In this document: positions 17,009 to 26,038 of the stretch, in pieces
How positions within the stretch are numbered: position 1 is the stretch's first letter
Layout: every line of letters begins with the position of its first letter
Virus record (IMG/VR): IMGVR_UViG_3300025889_000258
Location: 1 to 41,495 of that record
Reading direction: 5' to 3' (one strand)
DNA: 41,495 nt
From: a virus
The notes under the pieces: model-generated
What the model was told of the DNA's origin: nothing
The model's input: only the letters and a program-made list of their open reading frames with translations
Databases searched by the model: none
Made by a program: the position numbers and the translations under genes

Positions 17009-17119
17009 ATGAAACAAGATATAATAAAAATGGAATTTAAGGTCGGAGAAGATGATATAGAACTCATCATTTATAAAGATAGTAATGGGGATTATTCCTC
17101 AGAAGTAAATAAAAAATAA
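17009..17119 (+). CDS. Small acidic protein (36 aa)
   Basis: Not recognised. MKQDIIKMEFKVGEDDIE start, beta-hairpin-like. Its stop overlaps the next ATG (TAATG), which supports translation. It sits between tailspike and a large virion protein; a small chaperone is possible but unproven. Confidence 0.5.
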   Translation: MKQDIIKMEFKVGEDDIELIIYKDSNGDYSSEVNKK

Positions 17120-19044
17120 TGGCAAAAGATATAAAATTAAAAATATATAAATCAAATCAAGCTGGAGGAGGTTATGATTTAGCCCCTGACTATCAAGCAA
17201 CAGGTTCAACTTATGCTGCTAGTCAAAGTACAGAAGTATCTCCACAAGATTTTTACAAGGCATATCAATCTGACCCTAAACTACAACAGTTTGTTCAACA
17301 ACAAATGGGTAGCACTACACCTGGGTATGCAGATGCGTGGAGACAAGCAATAAGTGGTAATTTTGACACACTACCTACACCTTATGTAACAGACCCAATA
17401 ACAGGTAATTTAACTACCAAATCTGCAATACAACAAGATGCAGCTAATAAAGCAGGAGTAGCTAATGGAACTCTAAGAGAAATAAGTCCTGGAATGTATG
17501 TTCCAGTAGGTAGTGCAGGAGACCAAAACCTAGCAAATATAGGAACACATAACACAGCTAATCAAGCAAATACAGCTTCACAATTCTCTCTCACAGGGGG
17601 AAATCTACAAGTAGGTTCAAGAGGAGACAATGTAAAACAATTACAAAGTCTTTTAGATATTACAGCAGACGGAATTTATGGACCACAAACTAAAGCAGCA
17701 GTTATTGCTTACCAAAAAGCAAATGGACTTACACCAGATGGAATAGTAGGACCTTTAACTACTTCTAGTTTATCTGGAAAACCACCAACATTACCACCTG
17801 CAACACCACCAAATAGTGCTGATGGTATAAATACTGGAGTAGGTAGTGTTAATTTACCTAATGGGAACACAACAGTATCAGATATATCTAATGCTAACTC
17901 TACATTAACAGGTTCTCAAACAGGAACTAATAGTCTACAAACTCAATTAGACCAATTCTATAATCAGCAAATCCAAGCACAACAAAAACAATCTCAAGAA
18001 AATAAATCTTTTCTTTCAACTCTATTTAATAACCAGCAGTCACAAACAGACTTAACAGCACAAGCAGAGTCTAAATTCGGAGTGAACACACAAGAGTATC
18101 TTAATCAAAAGAAAGTGAAAGAATCAGAAATTGCATCACTAACAAAAGAATATCAAGATACAAAAACAGCTATGGAAGAAGAAAAATCTAAAGCAACTGA
18201 TAGATTATCTACTACAGGATTTATTTCAAGAGAACAGAGTGCTATAGAAAGAAAATATGCAGGAACATTAAACAGACTAGCAACAGATATAAATTATCAA
18301 TCTGCTCTATTAAGTAATCTTAATGGAGATTTTGCACAAGCACAGAATTTAGTTCAACAAGCAGTAAGTGCTGCAACAGCAGACCAAAAAGATAAAATGA
18401 ATATGGCTATAGCTTTCTATGAACAAAACCAAAATAGTTTTAATGCTATTCAAGGTATATATAAAGATGCTTTCTTAGCAAGTATTAGTTTGCAAGAAAA
18501 GCAATTAGCACAAGCAAATGATAATTTAACAAAAGTTCTTAACCTCGGACTTGAAAACCCAAAAGCAGGAATACTACCTACTGACACCTTTGCTCAAGCA
18601 GTAGCTAAAATAAATGCATCAGGTGGAACAGTTGATTATCAGTATAGACAAGCACAAATGGCTAATGTTGGTAAGGGTAGTGGGGTAGTTAAAAATTCAG
18701 TTGAACAATCAGCAAGAGAAGATATAGTAGGATACATAAATGGTGGTATTACAGAAATAGAAGATATTGTTCAAAGAATAAGTATTGCTTATCCTGAACT
18801 AACAAAAGATAGAATTAGAGAGATTATAACAGGAGGACAACAAACTCAAGCACCTGTTGTAACATCTACACCTGCAACACCATTCCAACGAGGACAAAAT
18901 ATTAGTAATAAAGTAAGTAATGCAGTAGAAGCACCAGGCAGAATATTAACAGCACAATCACCATTTGCACAAGCACAAGCTGGTGGTTTTCAAAGAACTG
19001 ACAGTTCTGTAGCTAGTTTCTTTGGTGGATTATTTGGTTTCTAA
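17119..19044 (+). CDS. Large virion protein with peptidoglycan-binding domain
   Basis: 641 residues. N-terminal 150 are Gln/Ala/Thr-rich. A complete PG_binding_1 domain lies at about 168-220 (VGSRGDNVKQLQSLL, then DGIYGPQTKAAV), followed by a Pro-rich linker and a long Gln/Ala/Ser-rich coiled coil (about 270-500). Another PG_binding_1 domain is in the M23 lysin at 24400. Likely an internal or tail-tip protein ejected with DNA that helps to cross the cell wall, comparable in place to T7 internal virion proteins. Confidence 0.7.
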   Translation: MAKDIKLKIYKSNQAGGGYDLAPDYQATGSTYAASQSTEVSPQDFYKAYQSDPKLQQFVQQQMGSTTPGYADAWRQAISGNFDTLPTPYVTDPITGNLTTKSAIQQDAANKAGVANGTLREISPGMYVPVGSAGDQNLANIGTHNTANQANTASQFSLTGGNLQVGSRGDNVKQLQSLLDITADGIYGPQTKAAVIAYQKANGLTPDGIVGPLTTSSLSGKPPTLPPATPPNSADGINTGVGSVNLPNGNTTVSDISNANSTLTGSQTGTNSLQTQLDQFYNQQIQAQQKQSQENKSFLSTLFNNQQSQTDLTAQAESKFGVNTQEYLNQKKVKESEIASLTKEYQDTKTAMEEEKSKATDRLSTTGFISREQSAIERKYAGTLNRLATDINYQSALLSNLNGDFAQAQNLVQQAVSAATADQKDKMNMAIAFYEQNQNSFNAIQGIYKDAFLASISLQEKQLAQANDNLTKVLNLGLENPKAGILPTDTFAQAVAKINASGGTVDYQYRQAQMANVGKGSGVVKNSVEQSAREDIVGYINGGITEIEDIVQRISIAYPELTKDRIREIITGGQQTQAPVVTSTPATPFQRGQNISNKVSNAVEAPGRILTAQSPFAQAQAGGFQRTDSSVASFFGGLFGF

Positions 19045-19050
19045 AATATT

Positions 19051-21522
19051 ATGGGAAGAATATTTAGCACAACAAATTCAACAGGAAGAATAAATTTTTC
19101 TGGAACTAAAAAAAATGACTTAACAACAAGTCAAGGTCTTTATAATTTAGCTTCTCAATCAGGACTTAAAAATCAAGCAGATAGAATTTTATCTGCACAA
19201 ACAGGAGAAGATACTAAAAAGATATTCTCTGGTGGTTTTATATCTGATATATTTGATGGACTAAACGCTCTACAATATGGAGTAACAGGTATGTTAAAAG
19301 GTAAATCTTTTGCAGAAGGAGTAAAAACTAGACAAAGTTTCTCTGATAAAGATGCACTAGGAGATAATGGATTACCTGGAGTTATAGCAGGTATTATTAT
19401 GGATATTGCAGTTGACCCACTAACATATATTGCACCAGCTACTATTGTAAAGAAAATACCATTTCTAACTAAAGCATTAAAAGGTGCTAAAGAAGCAACC
19501 TTTGGAAAAATGGTAAAGAAGGGCATAGAAGGCACAGATAAAACTTATCAAGCCCTAGAAGGTGGCACACAAGCAGGAAAATATTTAGGTTCTAAATTTA
19601 CTTGGATGTTTGGTGCTGACCCTATCTACAAAGAAGCATTTGAAAGAAGTGTAAAAAATATAGCAATAACTACCAAAGCAGTAGCTGATTTAGGTAAGTC
19701 TGTGGGAAGTCTTGCACCAGAAACAGCGTCTAAATTACTAACCAGTAAATTTGTTCCCGAATTAAATGGAAATAGATTTTTCAGAACACCATTAGAAGAA
19801 TTACAAAAAGTATTAAAACCAGAAGAATTTGAACCAGTTGCCAAATTATATAATAAATTAGATTCTTTGAGTAAAGAAGCTATGGATTTAGGTTTGTTAG
19901 ATAAAACAGTTGGTGAACCGAATATAGGACAATATATTAAAAACGCTTATGAAGAATATGAACTTGGTAAAGGTAAAGGATTATTCCCTTCTAAAATAAT
20001 TGGTATTAAAGGAATAAAAGAAAGAAAAGAAATTACTAAAGAATTAACAGCGATAGAAAACCCAGCTTATCTTTTATTCAAAAGTGTATTTGATTTAACT
20101 AAAGATGTAGAAAATGCAAAACTTTTAAGAGCAGTTGAAAAACAATTAGGAACAGGTGTTGCACAAGAAGGCTTTACTAAAATAGCAACTGGTGCAAAGT
20201 GGGGAGCATTAAGTGGTAGATATGTTCCAGACAATGTTGCTACTTATTTAAATGAAATAATAGAACCAGCTAAAGATACAATAGCAAAAGACCTTGTGGC
20301 TAACTTTAAATTCTTTAAGGTAGTTATGAACCCAGCAACTCACGCAAGAAATATAATTTCAAATAAAATACTTAACTACTGGAAACTTGGAATGAACCCA
20401 TTAGACCCAAGAGTTATAAAATCTGATAGTATTGCTATTAAAGAAATATTTAAAGGAGGTGGTAAATGGACAAAAGAAGCTACACCACTTGGATATAATT
20501 TAGATACGTTTGCTTCAGCAGAAATGAAAACCCTTATAGATAGTCCAGAGGCACAACTATGGGGTAAGGGTAAGAAGTTTTGGAAAGAAACTAAGGAAAA
20601 GTTGGGAAACATTTATCAAGGAGAAGAAAATCACGCAAAACTATCAGCATATATTTTTAATAGAACAAGTAAAGGATTATCACCAGAAGACGCTTGGAAG
20701 GCATCAGAGTCAGCAACATTTAACTACGCACAAGTAACACCTTTTGTAAGAAAACTTCGTGAGAGTTTATTTGGTTTTCCATTTATTACTTTCACATTCA
20801 AGGCAACTCCAGTAGCAGTTGAAACAATATTAAAAAATCCACAAAGAGTTTCTGTTTTAGGTAAAATTAAAAATGGTATAGAACAAATGGCAGACATTAA
20901 AGAAACAGCTAGAGAAAGAGCAAGTGAACCACCTTGGGTTAAAGATGGCTTTTATATTAAACTTCCAATAAAAGATAAGAATGGTAGGTCTGCGTATTTT
21001 GATATGACATATATACTTCCTTTTGGCGATATAGTATCTGGTAATTTCTTTAGTAGAGGAACAGATAGAGAAAGTGGACTACCAGAAAGTCGTGTTCAAG
21101 GATTAGCAGAAAACTCTCCATTTATTCAAACTATTTCAGCAGTAGCTAAAAATGAAAACTTCTATGGTAATAAGATTTGGAAAGAATCAGACACATCAGA
21201 AAAACAATTAAAAGACTTAATGATATATCTAACTAAAACTTATGCACCACCATTAGTAGGCGACCAACTTCCAAATGGATACAACAGAGATGGGCAATTA
21301 GACTGGAGAGGTTTTGTAGGGGCTTCTAAGGCTTCACAAGACAACCAAAAGAGAAATATAACCCAAGAGCTACTAAGAACAGTAGGTGCTAAAATACAAC
21401 CAGTAGATGCTGATATACAAGAAACTTATGTAGAATGGAATAAAAGGAAAGCACTAGAGAACCTTTTAAGAGAAAATAATGTAGGTGAATACTTTAATAG
21501 ATTTTATATACCAAAAGAATAA
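19051..21522 (+). CDS. Large internal virion / DNA-ejection protein (putative)
   Basis: 823 residues, largest protein here. Mostly helical, with a hydrophobic Gly/Ile-rich stretch (LPGVIAGIIMDIAVDPLTYIAPATIV, near residues 107-132) that could insert in membrane, long Lys/Glu-rich helices, and a FGFPFITFTFKATPVAVE segment (about 573-590). No enzyme motif found. Position after the PG-binding protein and before the fibre matches ejection proteins of podoviruses. Function is inferred from size and context. Confidence 0.55.
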   Translation: MGRIFSTTNSTGRINFSGTKKNDLTTSQGLYNLASQSGLKNQADRILSAQTGEDTKKIFSGGFISDIFDGLNALQYGVTGMLKGKSFAEGVKTRQSFSDKDALGDNGLPGVIAGIIMDIAVDPLTYIAPATIVKKIPFLTKALKGAKEATFGKMVKKGIEGTDKTYQALEGGTQAGKYLGSKFTWMFGADPIYKEAFERSVKNIAITTKAVADLGKSVGSLAPETASKLLTSKFVPELNGNRFFRTPLEELQKVLKPEEFEPVAKLYNKLDSLSKEAMDLGLLDKTVGEPNIGQYIKNAYEEYELGKGKGLFPSKIIGIKGIKERKEITKELTAIENPAYLLFKSVFDLTKDVENAKLLRAVEKQLGTGVAQEGFTKIATGAKWGALSGRYVPDNVATYLNEIIEPAKDTIAKDLVANFKFFKVVMNPATHARNIISNKILNYWKLGMNPLDPRVIKSDSIAIKEIFKGGGKWTKEATPLGYNLDTFASAEMKTLIDSPEAQLWGKGKKFWKETKEKLGNIYQGEENHAKLSAYIFNRTSKGLSPEDAWKASESATFNYAQVTPFVRKLRESLFGFPFITFTFKATPVAVETILKNPQRVSVLGKIKNGIEQMADIKETARERASEPPWVKDGFYIKLPIKDKNGRSAYFDMTYILPFGDIVSGNFFSRGTDRESGLPESRVQGLAENSPFIQTISAVAKNENFYGNKIWKESDTSEKQLKDLMIYLTKTYAPPLVGDQLPNGYNRDGQLDWRGFVGASKASQDNQKRNITQELLRTVGAKIQPVDADIQETYVEWNKRKALENLLRENNVGEYFNRFYIPKE

Positions 21523-21578
21523 TGTTTGAAACTTTAACAATGATAATAATAGTAGGATACTTTATGTATAATAGTTAA
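21522..21578 (+). CDS. Tiny hydrophobic peptide (18 aa)
   Basis: Starts on the last base of the previous stop (TAATG) and ends one base before the fibre ATG. Core MIIIVGYFMY could form a minimal membrane segment. A TATAAT at 21566-21571 lies inside it and may drive a near-leaderless fibre transcript. May be only a by-product of that promoter. Confidence 0.3.
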   Translation: MFETLTMIIIVGYFMYNS

Positions 21579-21579
21579 T

Positions 21580-23937
21580 ATGAACAAAAAAGAATTTAAA
21601 AGAATAGCTAGAATACTAAAGGAAGCATATAAAGAAATTGAGAAAGAAGCTCTTGAAGGTGGTCTTGATATATTCTCTAAAGAATATGACAACCTTATTT
21701 TAATGTCTAGGGCAAAGATTTTAGAAAAACTTGGCTATACAGTTGAGCAATATTTAGAAGCTAAAGAACAGATAGCTACATTAAATAAAACCGATACAGA
21801 AGATTTAGCAAAAAGAGCAAAGAGTTTTATGGAGCAAGGTAAAGAAACTTTGAGTAATTTACATAACTCTACTAAAGAAAAGATTTCTGAAATGACAAAT
21901 AGAGCAAAGATTTTATCAAAACCTAAAGTAATTAAAGAAACAATAGAAAAAGTAATTATTGAAAAGCCAACAACTATTCATACTACTAATGATATTCATA
22001 CCACTAATGAAATAATAAAAAAAGAAAAATTTAATGCTAAACCTTTATATGAAAAGATAGATATTTTAAATAAAAAAGTAGATAAAATTAAAATTCCAGA
22101 TGTAGAAAGTATATTTCAAAAGAACTTTAAAAAGAATATTGATACATTAGGTATGCCTGATTTTAGAAAACTAGCTATGGGCTTACAATCAGAAATTGAT
22201 AAAATAAAAGCTACAGCAGAAGCAAACCTTGCTGCTGACGTAGAAGGTCCAGCTTCATCAACAAATAATAATTTTGCAGCATTTGATGGAACTACAGGTA
22301 AACTAATAAAAGACTCAGGTAGTTCAGCTTCAACTTTTGCAACAGCAGCTCAAGGTGCTTTAGCTGACAGTGCATTACAAAGTGGAGATAATATATCAGA
22401 ACTTACAAACGATAGTGGCTACATAACTTCTGTATCAGGAGGTGACCACGGAACACTTTCAGGATTAACTGATGACGACCACACACAATACGCTTTACTT
22501 CTAGGAAGAAGTGGAGGACAAACTTTAATAGGTGGAACAGGCGCAAGTGATGGCTTACTTTTACAAAGCACATCTCACGCTACTAAAGGACTTGTAGCTC
22601 TTGGCTCTCTTACAACAGGGCTTATTTACGATGGGGTGAATTCAAGAGTGGGTATAGGGACAGCAAGTCCATCTTCCAAACTAGACGTCACCACAAACTC
22701 TCTAGGAACAACACAAACTACAACTTCAGGATTAGCTTTAGTAAACACTACAGCAGCAGGAGCAGGAGCACAACAAATATCTCCTGCACTAAGATGGAGT
22801 GGTTATGGTTGGAAAACAGATGCAACAGCAGCAAGTCAAGCAGTGGACTTTAGAAGTTATGTTGTACCAGTAGAAGGCACAGCTAATCCAACAGGTTACC
22901 TTACTTTTGAATCTTCTATTAATGGTGGAGCATATACTGCTAATCAACTTGTATTAACCAGTGCAGGGAATGTGGGTATTGGAATAACATCGCCTTCCGC
23001 TTTCCTTCACACACTCGGAACAACTGAACAATTTAGAATTGGATATGATGCAAGCAATGCACATAAGTTTACACAAAGTTCTGCAAACTCTTTAACTATT
23101 GCTCCACTTGTTAACTCAACATCAAGTGTCAATTTTACGACAGCAGGTGGAACGTCAATTCTTAATATAGATTCAACTAATGCTAAGGTGGGTATTTTAA
23201 ATACTACACCTAGTGTTGCATTAGAAATTGGAACTGCTTCAGTTGCAAATCAGACACTTCAAATGAACTCATTGTCAGCAAATATGAACTTCCAGATAAC
23301 TACTGATGGTGGAGGTGGAGTTACTAATCTTATTGCTAATAATATAAGCACAGGAAATGCTAGTCTTGCTTTTCAGGTTTCTTCGGGGGGGACAGAATCC
23401 GAAGCAATGCGTATTAGGTATACAGGCAACGTCGGTATAGGGACAACTACGCCATCCGCTAAACTCCACATACTAGGAACAACAGAACAATTCCGAATAG
23501 GTTACAATGCTTCCAATGCACATAAGTTTACGATGGCAAGTGCAAATCAATTGACTATCACACCACTCGTAAACAGCACAACTTCAACTAATTTTACAAA
23601 CGCAGCAGGAACTACAATATTTAATATTGACTCGTCAAATGGTAGGGTAGGTATAGGTACAACGAGTCCGACAGCAGTCCTCCACTTAAAAGCTGGAACA
23701 GCAACAGCTAATACAGCACCACTAAAGTTAACAACAGGAACTGTAAACACAACAGCGGAAGCAGGAGCGGTGGAGTATAACAACACATTTCATGTAACTA
23801 ATTCAGACGCTACAAGGCGACACATTGCTACTGCACCAAACACAACAAAAGTTACAGCAGGAGCACCATATACTAATGACGGGTATATAGTAATTAACAT
23901 AGGTGGAACAGACTTTAAAGTAATGACAACAGCTTAA
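21580..23937 (+). CDS. Tail fibre protein
   Basis: 785 residues. N-terminal helical and coiled-coil part (1-220) probably attaches to the virion. From about 225: ASSTNNNFAAFDGTTGKLIKD and DDDHTQYALL modules typical of phage fibres, then a chain of beta repeats with the recurring consensus VGIGTTSPSAKLH (about residues 355, 466, 620, 690). Two blocks of about 70 residues, starting TTEQFRIGY at about 485 and 633, are near copies in protein. The short C-terminal domain may be the receptor-binding tip. No intramolecular chaperone (endosialidase-type) domain seen. Confidence 0.85.
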   Translation: MNKKEFKRIARILKEAYKEIEKEALEGGLDIFSKEYDNLILMSRAKILEKLGYTVEQYLEAKEQIATLNKTDTEDLAKRAKSFMEQGKETLSNLHNSTKEKISEMTNRAKILSKPKVIKETIEKVIIEKPTTIHTTNDIHTTNEIIKKEKFNAKPLYEKIDILNKKVDKIKIPDVESIFQKNFKKNIDTLGMPDFRKLAMGLQSEIDKIKATAEANLAADVEGPASSTNNNFAAFDGTTGKLIKDSGSSASTFATAAQGALADSALQSGDNISELTNDSGYITSVSGGDHGTLSGLTDDDHTQYALLLGRSGGQTLIGGTGASDGLLLQSTSHATKGLVALGSLTTGLIYDGVNSRVGIGTASPSSKLDVTTNSLGTTQTTTSGLALVNTTAAGAGAQQISPALRWSGYGWKTDATAASQAVDFRSYVVPVEGTANPTGYLTFESSINGGAYTANQLVLTSAGNVGIGITSPSAFLHTLGTTEQFRIGYDASNAHKFTQSSANSLTIAPLVNSTSSVNFTTAGGTSILNIDSTNAKVGILNTTPSVALEIGTASVANQTLQMNSLSANMNFQITTDGGGGVTNLIANNISTGNASLAFQVSSGGTESEAMRIRYTGNVGIGTTTPSAKLHILGTTEQFRIGYNASNAHKFTMASANQLTITPLVNSTTSTNFTNAAGTTIFNIDSSNGRVGIGTTSPTAVLHLKAGTATANTAPLKLTTGTVNTTAEAGAVEYNNTFHVTNSDATRRHIATAPNTTKVTAGAPYTNDGYIVINIGGTDFKVMTTA

Positions 23938-23938
23938 T

Positions 23939-24385
23939 ATGAACAAAAAAGAAATTGAACATTTTGAAGGAATAATATTTAAAGCAGTCCAATCTGGTAA
24001 AAAAGAAACCAGTGATTTAGTTACTGATATTCTTCAAAAGATAGAACCAATTATAAATAAAAACTTAGATAAAAACTTCAATGGAAAAATTGGAAGGCTA
24101 GATGAAAAAGTAACTAATAATTCAGAAACTATGAAGCAATACATAGAAAGAGATGACAAATGGAAAGAAAAGATAGAACTATTATTAAAAGAAAGAGGAG
24201 ATATTATAAATTATTTAGTAAGTGATAATGAAAAAACTATGCTTTTTATTTCACGATATGAGGGAGAAGAACACGACAGACAAGTAGAAAAGAAAAAAAA
24301 GAAGTTTGTTTTATGGGATAAGTTTGTAGGTTTTTTATTCGCAGTAGGAATTGCCTTTGTTGGCTTTTTATTAGGTAAAAGATAA
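23939..24385 (+). CDS. Membrane-anchored coiled-coil protein, possible holin accessory
   Basis: 148 residues. Long charged helices (about 1-120), a lysine run, then one C-terminal membrane segment (VGFLFAVGIAFVGFLLG, about 130-146) ending K-R. The topology resembles XhlA-type haemolysin/holin partners and it directly precedes the M23 lysin. ATG lies one base after the fibre stop. A role in lysis is likely but not proven; a spanin-like role is an alternative. Confidence 0.6.
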   Translation: MNKKEIEHFEGIIFKAVQSGKKETSDLVTDILQKIEPIINKNLDKNFNGKIGRLDEKVTNNSETMKQYIERDDKWKEKIELLLKERGDIINYLVSDNEKTMLFISRYEGEEHDRQVEKKKKKFVLWDKFVGFLFAVGIAFVGFLLGKR

Positions 24386-24387
24386 GG

Positions 24388-24393
24388 TATAAT
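24388..24393 (+). promoter_or_regulatory. -10 box before lysin gene
   Basis: A perfect TATAAT ends 6 bases before the lysin ATG at 24400, so a transcript from it would be leaderless. No good -35 is visible. It overlaps the end of the preceding gene region and could add late lysin expression. Confidence 0.4.
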
Positions 24394-24399
24394 ATATAT

Positions 24400-25152
24400 A
24401 TGAAACTAAAACTAAAAAGACCATTAAAAGAATGGTATGTAACACAAAAATTTGGGAATAAAAATGCAGAACTATATGGAAATGCAGGACATAATGGTAT
24501 AGATTTAAGAGCTTCTCACGGAACTCCTATTTATGCTTCTCACGATGGCTTTGCTTCTTATCAGGTAGATGGAGGTGGAGGACATGGTGTAGTTATTATT
24601 ACAGACAAAGAATATGAATATGGAAATAGTCAATGTTTTTTCAAAACTATTTACTGGCATATGGTTGACCCTTTAAAAGAACCTAAATATAAAAGTCCAA
24701 TAGCTGATAAGACAGGTTTTATACCAGTGAAAACAGGAGATTTAATTGGATATGCAGATAATACAGGGAAATCAACAGGCTCGCATTTACATTTTGGTTT
24801 GAAACCAGTTGTGAAAGGAGAAAACTGGGGAACTTGGTTTAACCTTGAGCAAAACAATACCTACTTTGGAGCTATCGACCCCGAGCCTTACTTACCTAAA
24901 ACTTCAACAGGAATACGTTTTCATACAACAATGAGGGTAGGTAGTAGAGGACAAGAGGTAGCTAAACTTCAAACAGTATTAACTCAACTAGGATATTTAG
25001 ATGATGTAATAGATGGAATTTATGGACCTAAAACAAAGGTAGCTGTTTTAGCTTTTCAAGTAGGGTATAAAGTTATATTACATCCATTAGAGTCAGCTTA
25101 TGGTTATTGGTGTGGTCCAAAGACCATAGCAGTGTTAAATACATTAACATAA
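24400..25152 (+). CDS. M23 endopeptidase lysin with peptidoglycan-binding domain
   Basis: Cuts peptide cross-links in the cell wall. LytM/M23 zinc site: HNGIDLR (residues 28-34; H and D ligands), a second His in YWHM, and the HxH motif SHLHFG (about 129-134). C-terminal PG_binding_1 domain (about 185-235): VGSRGQEVAKLQTVL and IDGIYGPKTKVAVLAFQ. Starts inside AT-rich DNA after a TATAAT. No signal peptide, so export depends on a holin. An 8-bp hairpin covers the stop codon. Confidence 0.92.
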   Translation: MKLKLKRPLKEWYVTQKFGNKNAELYGNAGHNGIDLRASHGTPIYASHDGFASYQVDGGGGHGVVIITDKEYEYGNSQCFFKTIYWHMVDPLKEPKYKSPIADKTGFIPVKTGDLIGYADNTGKSTGSHLHFGLKPVVKGENWGTWFNLEQNNTYFGAIDPEPYLPKTSTGIRFHTTMRVGSRGQEVAKLQTVLTQLGYLDDVIDGIYGPKTKVAVLAFQVGYKVILHPLESAYGYWCGPKTIAVLNTLT

Positions 25153-25168
25153 CTTGTCGGAGTTATGT
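25147..25168 (+). other. Hairpin over lysin stop codon
   Basis: ACATAACT (25147-25154) pairs with AGTTATGT (25161-25168) around TGTCGG. The TAA stop (25150-25152) is in the left arm. No T tract follows. It probably acts at RNA level (stability or termination of translation), like the hairpin at 10124. Confidence 0.45.
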
Positions 25169-25188
25169 ATTAAGTTAGTAAAATTATT

Positions 25189-25365
25189 ATGAAAAAGTGG
25201 TACGAATCAAAAACTATGTGGGTGGCAATTTTGCAAGGAGTATTTGGAATACTTCTTGCTTTTGAAACTCAATATGGAGGAGTTGGATTTATTATCTTAG
25301 GAAAATCTATTATAGATTTCTGGTTAAGATATTTAACAACAAAACCAATAGAAGATATAGAATAA
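25189..25365 (+). CDS. Small membrane protein, holin candidate (58 aa)
   Basis: Two hydrophobic stretches (MWVAILQGVFGILLAF, 10-25; VGFIILGKSIIDFWL, 32-46) with a charged C-terminus, the usual plan of small class II holins. It lies between the M23 lysin and the lytic transglycosylase, and its stop overlaps the next start (TAATG). Confidence 0.65.
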   Translation: MKKWYESKTMWVAILQGVFGILLAFETQYGGVGFIILGKSIIDFWLRYLTTKPIEDIE

Positions 25366-25550
25366 TGCAAGAGCAAGTAATGATGAGATGTCAATATTCT
25401 CGTTTTAGTAAAAAATACCCTACTTGTTTAAAGAAAGAAGAAAGGTCTTTACAAATGAAAGGAAGAAAGATAACTTGTATAAGATGTAAGATGCACAGAC
25501 TAAGAGTTTATGCACAGAAAAAGTATAGAGAAACAGAAAAAGTGTTATAA
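25365..25550 (+). CDS. Small basic Cys-containing protein (61 aa)
   Basis: Not recognised. Four cysteines, two as C-I-R-C (38-41), and many Lys/Arg. Coupled to the holin candidate by a TAATG overlap. An extended -10 box lies in its last codons and serves the next gene. Confidence 0.55.
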   Translation: MQEQVMMRCQYSRFSKKYPTCLKKEERSLQMKGRKITCIRCKMHRLRVYAQKKYRETEKVL

Positions 25551-25551
25551 T
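25543..25551 (+). promoter_or_regulatory. Extended -10 promoter for transglycosylase
   Basis: TGtTATAAT. Expected start about 25558, leader of about 7 bases before the ATG at 25565. No good -35 seen. Confidence 0.5.
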
Positions 25552-25564
25552 AGAGAGATACCCT

Positions 25565-25954
25565 ATGCGGTATTTACTAATTATAATTTTTCTTTTATTG
25601 TTGCTTTTGCCACTAGCAGTGCTCGGCACGAAACCAAAAGAACCTAAAGAAATACAAATACCGAATGTAAGATTGTATGCCTTTGAATCTGTTACAACTA
25701 AATGGAATTTAACAGAGTGGTATCATTTTATTGATTTGATTGAGAGGGAAAGTAAATGGGATAACACTGCACAAAACCCCAATAGTTCTGCGTATGGTAT
25801 AGGGCAGTTCTTAAATTCGACTTGGGAGATTGTAGATTGTGAGAAAACATCAAATCCTTATATTCAAATTGATTGTATGATTAAATATGTAGAGACGAGA
25901 TATGAATATCCACAGAAAGCCATACAATATCATTATAGACATAATTGGTATTAG
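25565..25954 (+). CDS. Exported lytic transglycosylase
   Basis: 129 residues. N-terminal signal or membrane anchor (LLIIIFLLLLLLPLAVLG, 4-21). The SLT-like domain has the catalytic Glu in LIERESKWD (about 57-65), then SSAYGIGQFLNSTW (about 73-86), matching the S-x-x-G-L-x-Q block of goose-type/SLT enzymes. Cleaves glycan strands of peptidoglycan. The secretion signal means it may act without a holin. The catalytic domain is minimal. Confidence 0.85.
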   Translation: MRYLLIIIFLLLLLLPLAVLGTKPKEPKEIQIPNVRLYAFESVTTKWNLTEWYHFIDLIERESKWDNTAQNPNSSAYGIGQFLNSTWEIVDCEKTSNPYIQIDCMIKYVETRYEYPQKAIQYHYRHNWY

Positions 25955-25956
25955 TA

Positions 25957-25965
25957 TGTTATAAT
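25957..25965 (+). promoter_or_regulatory. Extended -10 promoter before structured leader
   Basis: TGtTATAAT just after the transglycosylase stop. A weaker ATATCCACA box (25916-25924) lies 35 bases upstream, inside the preceding gene. The transcript would start about 25972 and begin with the structured element below. Confidence 0.5.
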
Positions 25966-26026
25966 CCTAGTATTAATAGCTTGGCACTAGGAGGGACTAT
26001 ATACTGCCAAGCGTATAGTCCCTTTT
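25966..26026 (+). ncRNA. Structured leader with interleaved inverted repeats
   Basis: Three perfect pairings: CCTAGT (25966-25971) with ACTAGG (25986-25991); GCTTGGCA (25979-25986) with TGCCAAGC (26005-26012); GGGACTAT (25993-26000) with ATAGTCCC (26015-26022). The first and third form two hairpins, each with a 14-base loop, and the loops are complementary over 7 bases (GCTTGGC/GCCAAGC), a kissing-loop or pseudoknot plan. The start from the promoter at 25957 would remove most of the first arm, leaving the two crossed helices. A TTTT follows. It may control the HNH gene at 26039 or be a small RNA. Confidence 0.6.
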
Positions 26027-26038
26027 GGTTTGTAAAAT

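Noticed and set aside
19173-19535. 120-codon minus-strand reading frame
   Set aside because: Exact shadow of the 823-residue virion gene; composition and lack of start signals give no support.
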